Source of the DNA: SM23-28-2 sp964512285
Lineage (GTDB): Bacteria > Chloroflexota > Dehalococcoidia > SM23-28-2
Assembly: GCA_964512285.1 (NCBI GenBank)
Contig: CAZEJO010000002.1
Coordinates: 1-64,000, forward strand
Direction of reading: 5' to 3'
DNA: 64,000 bases
Shown here: positions 61,497-64,000 of the stretch, in pieces
Position numbering within the stretch: the stretch's first letter is position 1
Layout of the letters: each line of letters starts with the position of its first letter
The notes under the pieces: model-generated
What the model was told of the DNA's origin: nothing
Seen by the model: the letters and a program-made list of their open reading frames with translations, nothing else
Database searches by the model: none
Translations under genes and position numbers: made by a program

Positions 61497-61534
61497 GTAA
61501 CCTTTCTGTTACCTGGTGTAACCCGCTATGTTAC
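61497..61534. promoter_or_regulatory. Four GTAAC/GTTAC half-sites before the Hdr genes
   Basis: GTAAC (61497-61501), GTTAC (61508-61512), GTAAC (61518-61522) and GTTAC (61530-61534) form two dyads with 6- and 7-bp spacers. Same-orientation sites are 21-22 bp apart, two helical turns. They lie in the 148-bp gap between the response regulator and the HdrD-like gene. OmpR-type regulators bind repeats with about 11-bp phasing. Confidence 0.65.
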
Positions 61535-61619
61535 CTCTTTCGTGTAGGATTTCCCAGGGGAACCTTAGCTGAAGGCTCAGCCGGCTCCTGTCGGCTAGAG
61601 CGGAAATGGACGGCGATAA

Positions 61620-62771
61620 ATGGTAAGACAAATTGCTAACCCCTACAAAGAGGCGGTGGACATCGTCAAGGAGATGGGGGGTGAGGCACTCAGGCTGTGC
61701 TATCAGTGCGGCCTGTGTACCGGTGCCTGCCCCTGGAATGCCTTGAAGAGCTTCCCAGTCCGCAAGCTAATCCACGAGGTGCAACTGGGGCTTGTCGACT
61801 TCGAGAGCGAGGACATGTGGACGTGCGTCACCTGTGGCAACTGCGTCCAGCAATGCCCCCGCGGCGTCGAGATCATCGACGTGATGAGGGCCATGCGCCG
61901 CACCATCGTTGGCATGGGCGTCGGGCCGGTTCCCGACTCCTTACGCGTCACCATGAAGAACCTCGCTGGCACCGGCAATCCCTGGGGTGAACCCCCGGAG
62001 AAGCGAGCTGACTGGGCTCAAGCCCTGAATGTCAAGCCGTTCAGCAACGGCACTCAGCTTCTGTACTTCCCCTGCTGTACCACCGCCTATGACTCGAGCG
62101 TCAGTCGCATAGGCAAGGCTACGGCGACCATTCTTCAGAAGGCAGGGATAGATTTCGGTATCCTGGGCTCCAAGGAGACCTGCTGCGGCGAGAGCGCGCG
62201 CAAGGCGGGCGACGAGGAGCTGTTCCAACGGCTGGTCCAAGAGAACACGGCCGCCTTCGCCGAAAACGGCGTCAAGAACATAGTCGTTTCCTCGCCCCAC
62301 TGCTACTACACCTTCAAGAACGAATACCCCATGGCGCAGAACGGCGTCCAGGTCATGCATTCCACCCAGTTCCTGGCCGGACTCATCCGAGAGGGCAAGA
62401 TAAAATTCAGCAAAGAGATAAAGAAGAAGGTCGCCTATCACGACCCCTGCTACCTGGGACGCCACAGCGGCGTCTTTGACGAGCCACGCGAGATCCTGAG
62501 CAGCATTCCCGGCCTGGAGCTGGTGGAGATGGCCAATCATCACGAGAATAGCATCTGCTGCGGTGGTGGCGGCGGCCAGGTATGGATGGAGACCAAGCCG
62601 GGCGAGAGGCTGGCCGAGGTGCGCGCGGAGCAGGCTCTGGACGTGGGTGCTGAGGTGCTGGCTCTGGCCTGCCCCTACTGCATGCTTATGTTTGAAGGCT
62701 GCCTGACGCAGGACGTGCTGGATCGGCTGGAGTTAAGGGATATCACCGAGTTGGTTGCGGAGGCTATGTAG
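61620..62771 (+). CDS. HdrD-like heterodisulfide reductase Fe-S protein (fused HdrC/HdrB-type)
   Basis: The 383-aa cytoplasmic protein has two ferredoxin-type [4Fe-4S] motifs, CYQCGLCTGACPWNA (about residues 27-41) and CVTCGNCVQQCPRG (about 69-82), then two CCG domains: FPCCTTAYD with ETCCGESAR, and HDPCYLGRHSG with ICCGGGGGQVW. This is the HdrC+HdrB order found in HdrD and related electron-transfer proteins; no membrane part is present. The partner HdrA-like gene follows after 2 bp. It may pass electrons between a quinone, disulfide or ferredoxin pool. Confidence 0.9.
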   Translation: MVRQIANPYKEAVDIVKEMGGEALRLCYQCGLCTGACPWNALKSFPVRKLIHEVQLGLVDFESEDMWTCVTCGNCVQQCPRGVEIIDVMRAMRRTIVGMGVGPVPDSLRVTMKNLAGTGNPWGEPPEKRADWAQALNVKPFSNGTQLLYFPCCTTAYDSSVSRIGKATATILQKAGIDFGILGSKETCCGESARKAGDEELFQRLVQENTAAFAENGVKNIVVSSPHCYYTFKNEYPMAQNGVQVMHSTQFLAGLIREGKIKFSKEIKKKVAYHDPCYLGRHSGVFDEPREILSSIPGLELVEMANHHENSICCGGGGGQVWMETKPGERLAEVRAEQALDVGAEVLALACPYCMLMFEGCLTQDVLDRLELRDITELVAEAM

Positions 62772-62773
62772 CC

Positions 62774-64000
62774 ATGGAAGAACCAAGGATCGGCGTATTT
62801 GTCTGCCACTGCGGGAGCAACATTGCGGACACCGTAGATGTTGACGAGGTGAGGGAGTTCGCCAGCGGCCTGCCCGGGGTTGCGTCAGCCCTGGACTATA
62901 AGTTCATGTGCTCCGAGCCCGGACAGCTCCTAATCAAGGAGAACATAGAGAAGCTGCATCTCAATCGGGTGGTGGTGGCTTCCTGTTCCCCCCGCATGCA
63001 CGAGATTACCTTTCGCAAGGCCGTGGCTGAGGCGGGGATGAACCCCTACCTCTTTCAGATGGCCAACATCCGCGAGCATGATTCCTGGGTCCACAAGGAC
63101 GGCGCCACTGAGAAGGCCAAAGCCCTGATCCACGCCGCCGTCGAGAGGGCTAGCGTGCTGGAGCCTCTGGAGAGAAAGGAAGTGCCGGTAACTCCCACTG
63201 TGTTGATAGTGGGTGCCGGCATTGCCGGCATCCAGGCGGCCCTGAACATCGCTGAATCCGATCACAAAGTCTACCTGGTGGAGCGAGAGCCCTCCGTCGG
63301 CGGCCGCATGATCCAGCTAGACAAGACCTTCCCCACTCTGGACTGCTCATCCTGCATTCTCACGCCCAAGATGGCTTCCGTCGGATCCCATCCCAACATC
63401 GAGCTTATGACCTACAGCGAGGTGGAGGAGGTCTCCGGTTACATCGGCAACTTCAAGGTCAAGGTCAGGAAGAAGCCTCGCTACGTGGACTCAGAGCTCT
63501 GCAACGGCTGCGGCCTTTGTATGGAGAAGTGCCCCTGGAAGACGGACAGCGAGTTCGATATGGGGCTGGGCAAGCGCAAGGCGATCTACACACCCTTCCC
63601 CCAGGCGGTACCCAACGTGCCGGTCATCGACACGGAGACCTGCGTCTACTTCAAGAAGGGGACCTGTAGGGCCTGCGAGAAGCTCTGTCCCACGGGAGCC
63701 ATCGCCTTCGATCAGAAGGAGGAGATCGTCGAGCTAGAGGTGGGGGCGATAATCGTGGCCACCGGCTACGACCTTTTCGACCCCTCTCCTATAACTCAAT
63801 ACGGCTACAAGCGCCTGGACAACGTTATCACTAGCCTGGAGTTCGAGAGGATGTGCAGCGCCACCGGCCCTACCGGCGGTGAGCTGGTGCTGAAGGATGG
63901 CAGCACTCCCCAGAGCGTGGCCATCATCCACTGCGTGGGCAGCCGCGACAAGAACTACTATGAGTACTGCTCGCGCGTCTGCTGCATGTATGCCCTCAAA
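62774..64000 (+). CDS. HdrA-like FAD/Fe-S protein, cut by window edge
   Basis: The frame of 409 codons reaches the end of the window open. The N-terminus MEEPRIGVFVCHCGSNIADT is the HdrA opening with CHCG. The FAD-binding loop VLIVGAGIAGIQAALNIAE (about residues 145-163), VEREPSVGGRMIQLDKTFPTLDCSSCILTPKM, and inserted Fe-S motifs CNGCGLCMEKCPW and CRACEKLCPTGA follow. In methanogens and some bacteria HdrA bifurcates electrons; here the partner chain is HdrD-like. It starts 2 bp after the previous stop; probable co-transcription. Confidence 0.93.
   Translation, partial: MEEPRIGVFVCHCGSNIADTVDVDEVREFASGLPGVASALDYKFMCSEPGQLLIKENIEKLHLNRVVVASCSPRMHEITFRKAVAEAGMNPYLFQMANIREHDSWVHKDGATEKAKALIHAAVERASVLEPLERKEVPVTPTVLIVGAGIAGIQAALNIAESDHKVYLVEREPSVGGRMIQLDKTFPTLDCSSCILTPKMASVGSHPNIELMTYSEVEEVSGYIGNFKVKVRKKPRYVDSELCNGCGLCMEKCPWKTDSEFDMGLGKRKAIYTPFPQAVPNVPVIDTETCVYFKKGTCRACEKLCPTGAIAFDQKEEIVELEVGAIIVATGYDLFDPSPITQYGYKRLDNVITSLEFERMCSATGPTGGELVLKDGSTPQSVAIIHCVGSRDKNYYEYCSRVCCMYALK

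Overview
The window is 64 kb of GC-rich, gene-dense bacterial DNA. It looks like one contig of a metagenome-assembled genome, because a 100-N scaffold gap at 16144-16243 is flanked by an exact 55-bp duplicate. The gene set suggests Chloroflexota, possibly near Dehalococcoidia. It includes ThyX, an EF-G paralogue, RemA next to gmk, TrpB2 beside TrpB1, a lipoprotein binding protein with a Thr/Pro-rich linker, and Hdr-type Fe-S proteins near hydrogenase maturation genes. That placement is an inference from gene content, not a phylogeny. Many starts are GTG or TTG, and genes are tightly packed with ATGA or TAGTG junctions.

Layout. 1-8 kb: an unknown partial gene, thyX, acpS-nnr-recJ, an EF-G-like factor and a small alpha/beta-barrel protein. 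8-10 kb: palindromic repeats, then tyrS and ribF. 10-27.7 kb: a minus-strand aromatic supercluster. In transcription order it holds an M50 protease, an HD protein, tyrA, aroA, remA and gmk; then a Trp-specific T-box leader with its own promoter, trpB2-E-G-D-C-F, a PH/GRAM-like gene and trpB; then, beyond one plus-strand methyltransferase, CPBP protease-trpA-aroH-aroF-scpA. Together these cover DAHP synthase, EPSP synthase, chorismate mutase, prephenate dehydrogenase and the whole tryptophan branch.

27.8-34 kb: a branched-chain amino acid type ABC transporter (livGFHM), with its binding protein convergent and under its own promoter, followed by a LysE-type exporter. 34-48 kb: a surface-glycan locus. 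It has a WecA/MraY-like initiating transferase, a seven-gene minus operon (dTDP-rhamnose synthesis rfbABCD plus three glycosyltransferases), and a divergent plus operon (Wzm/Wzt-type ABC exporter, coiled-coil methyltransferase, a double-domain glycosyltransferase and a GT4).

48.3-52.2 kb: a patchwork between a decayed 3' fragment of tRNA-Arg and the intact tRNA-Arg. It carries a CmoB-like methyltransferase and a multi-spanning glycosyltransferase. Both reading frames end inside copies of one 135-bp direct repeat. 52.3-54.3 kb: mgtE, a lipoprotein and tRNA-His.

54.4-64 kb: a [NiFe]-hydrogenase maturation operon (a zinc-domain-less hypA, then hypF, hypC, hypD, hypE), a soluble GAF histidine kinase and its OmpR-type regulator, a cluster of GTAAC/GTTAC half-sites, and an HdrD-like plus HdrA-like pair that runs off the end. 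This implies hydrogen-linked or heterodisulfide-type electron transfer, though no hydrogenase structural gene lies in the window. The features most worth follow-up are the tRNA-Arg patchwork, the minimal HypA, the regulatory dyads before the Hdr genes, the three-way-junction palindrome after tyrS, and the coiled-coil methyltransferase beside the glycan exporter.
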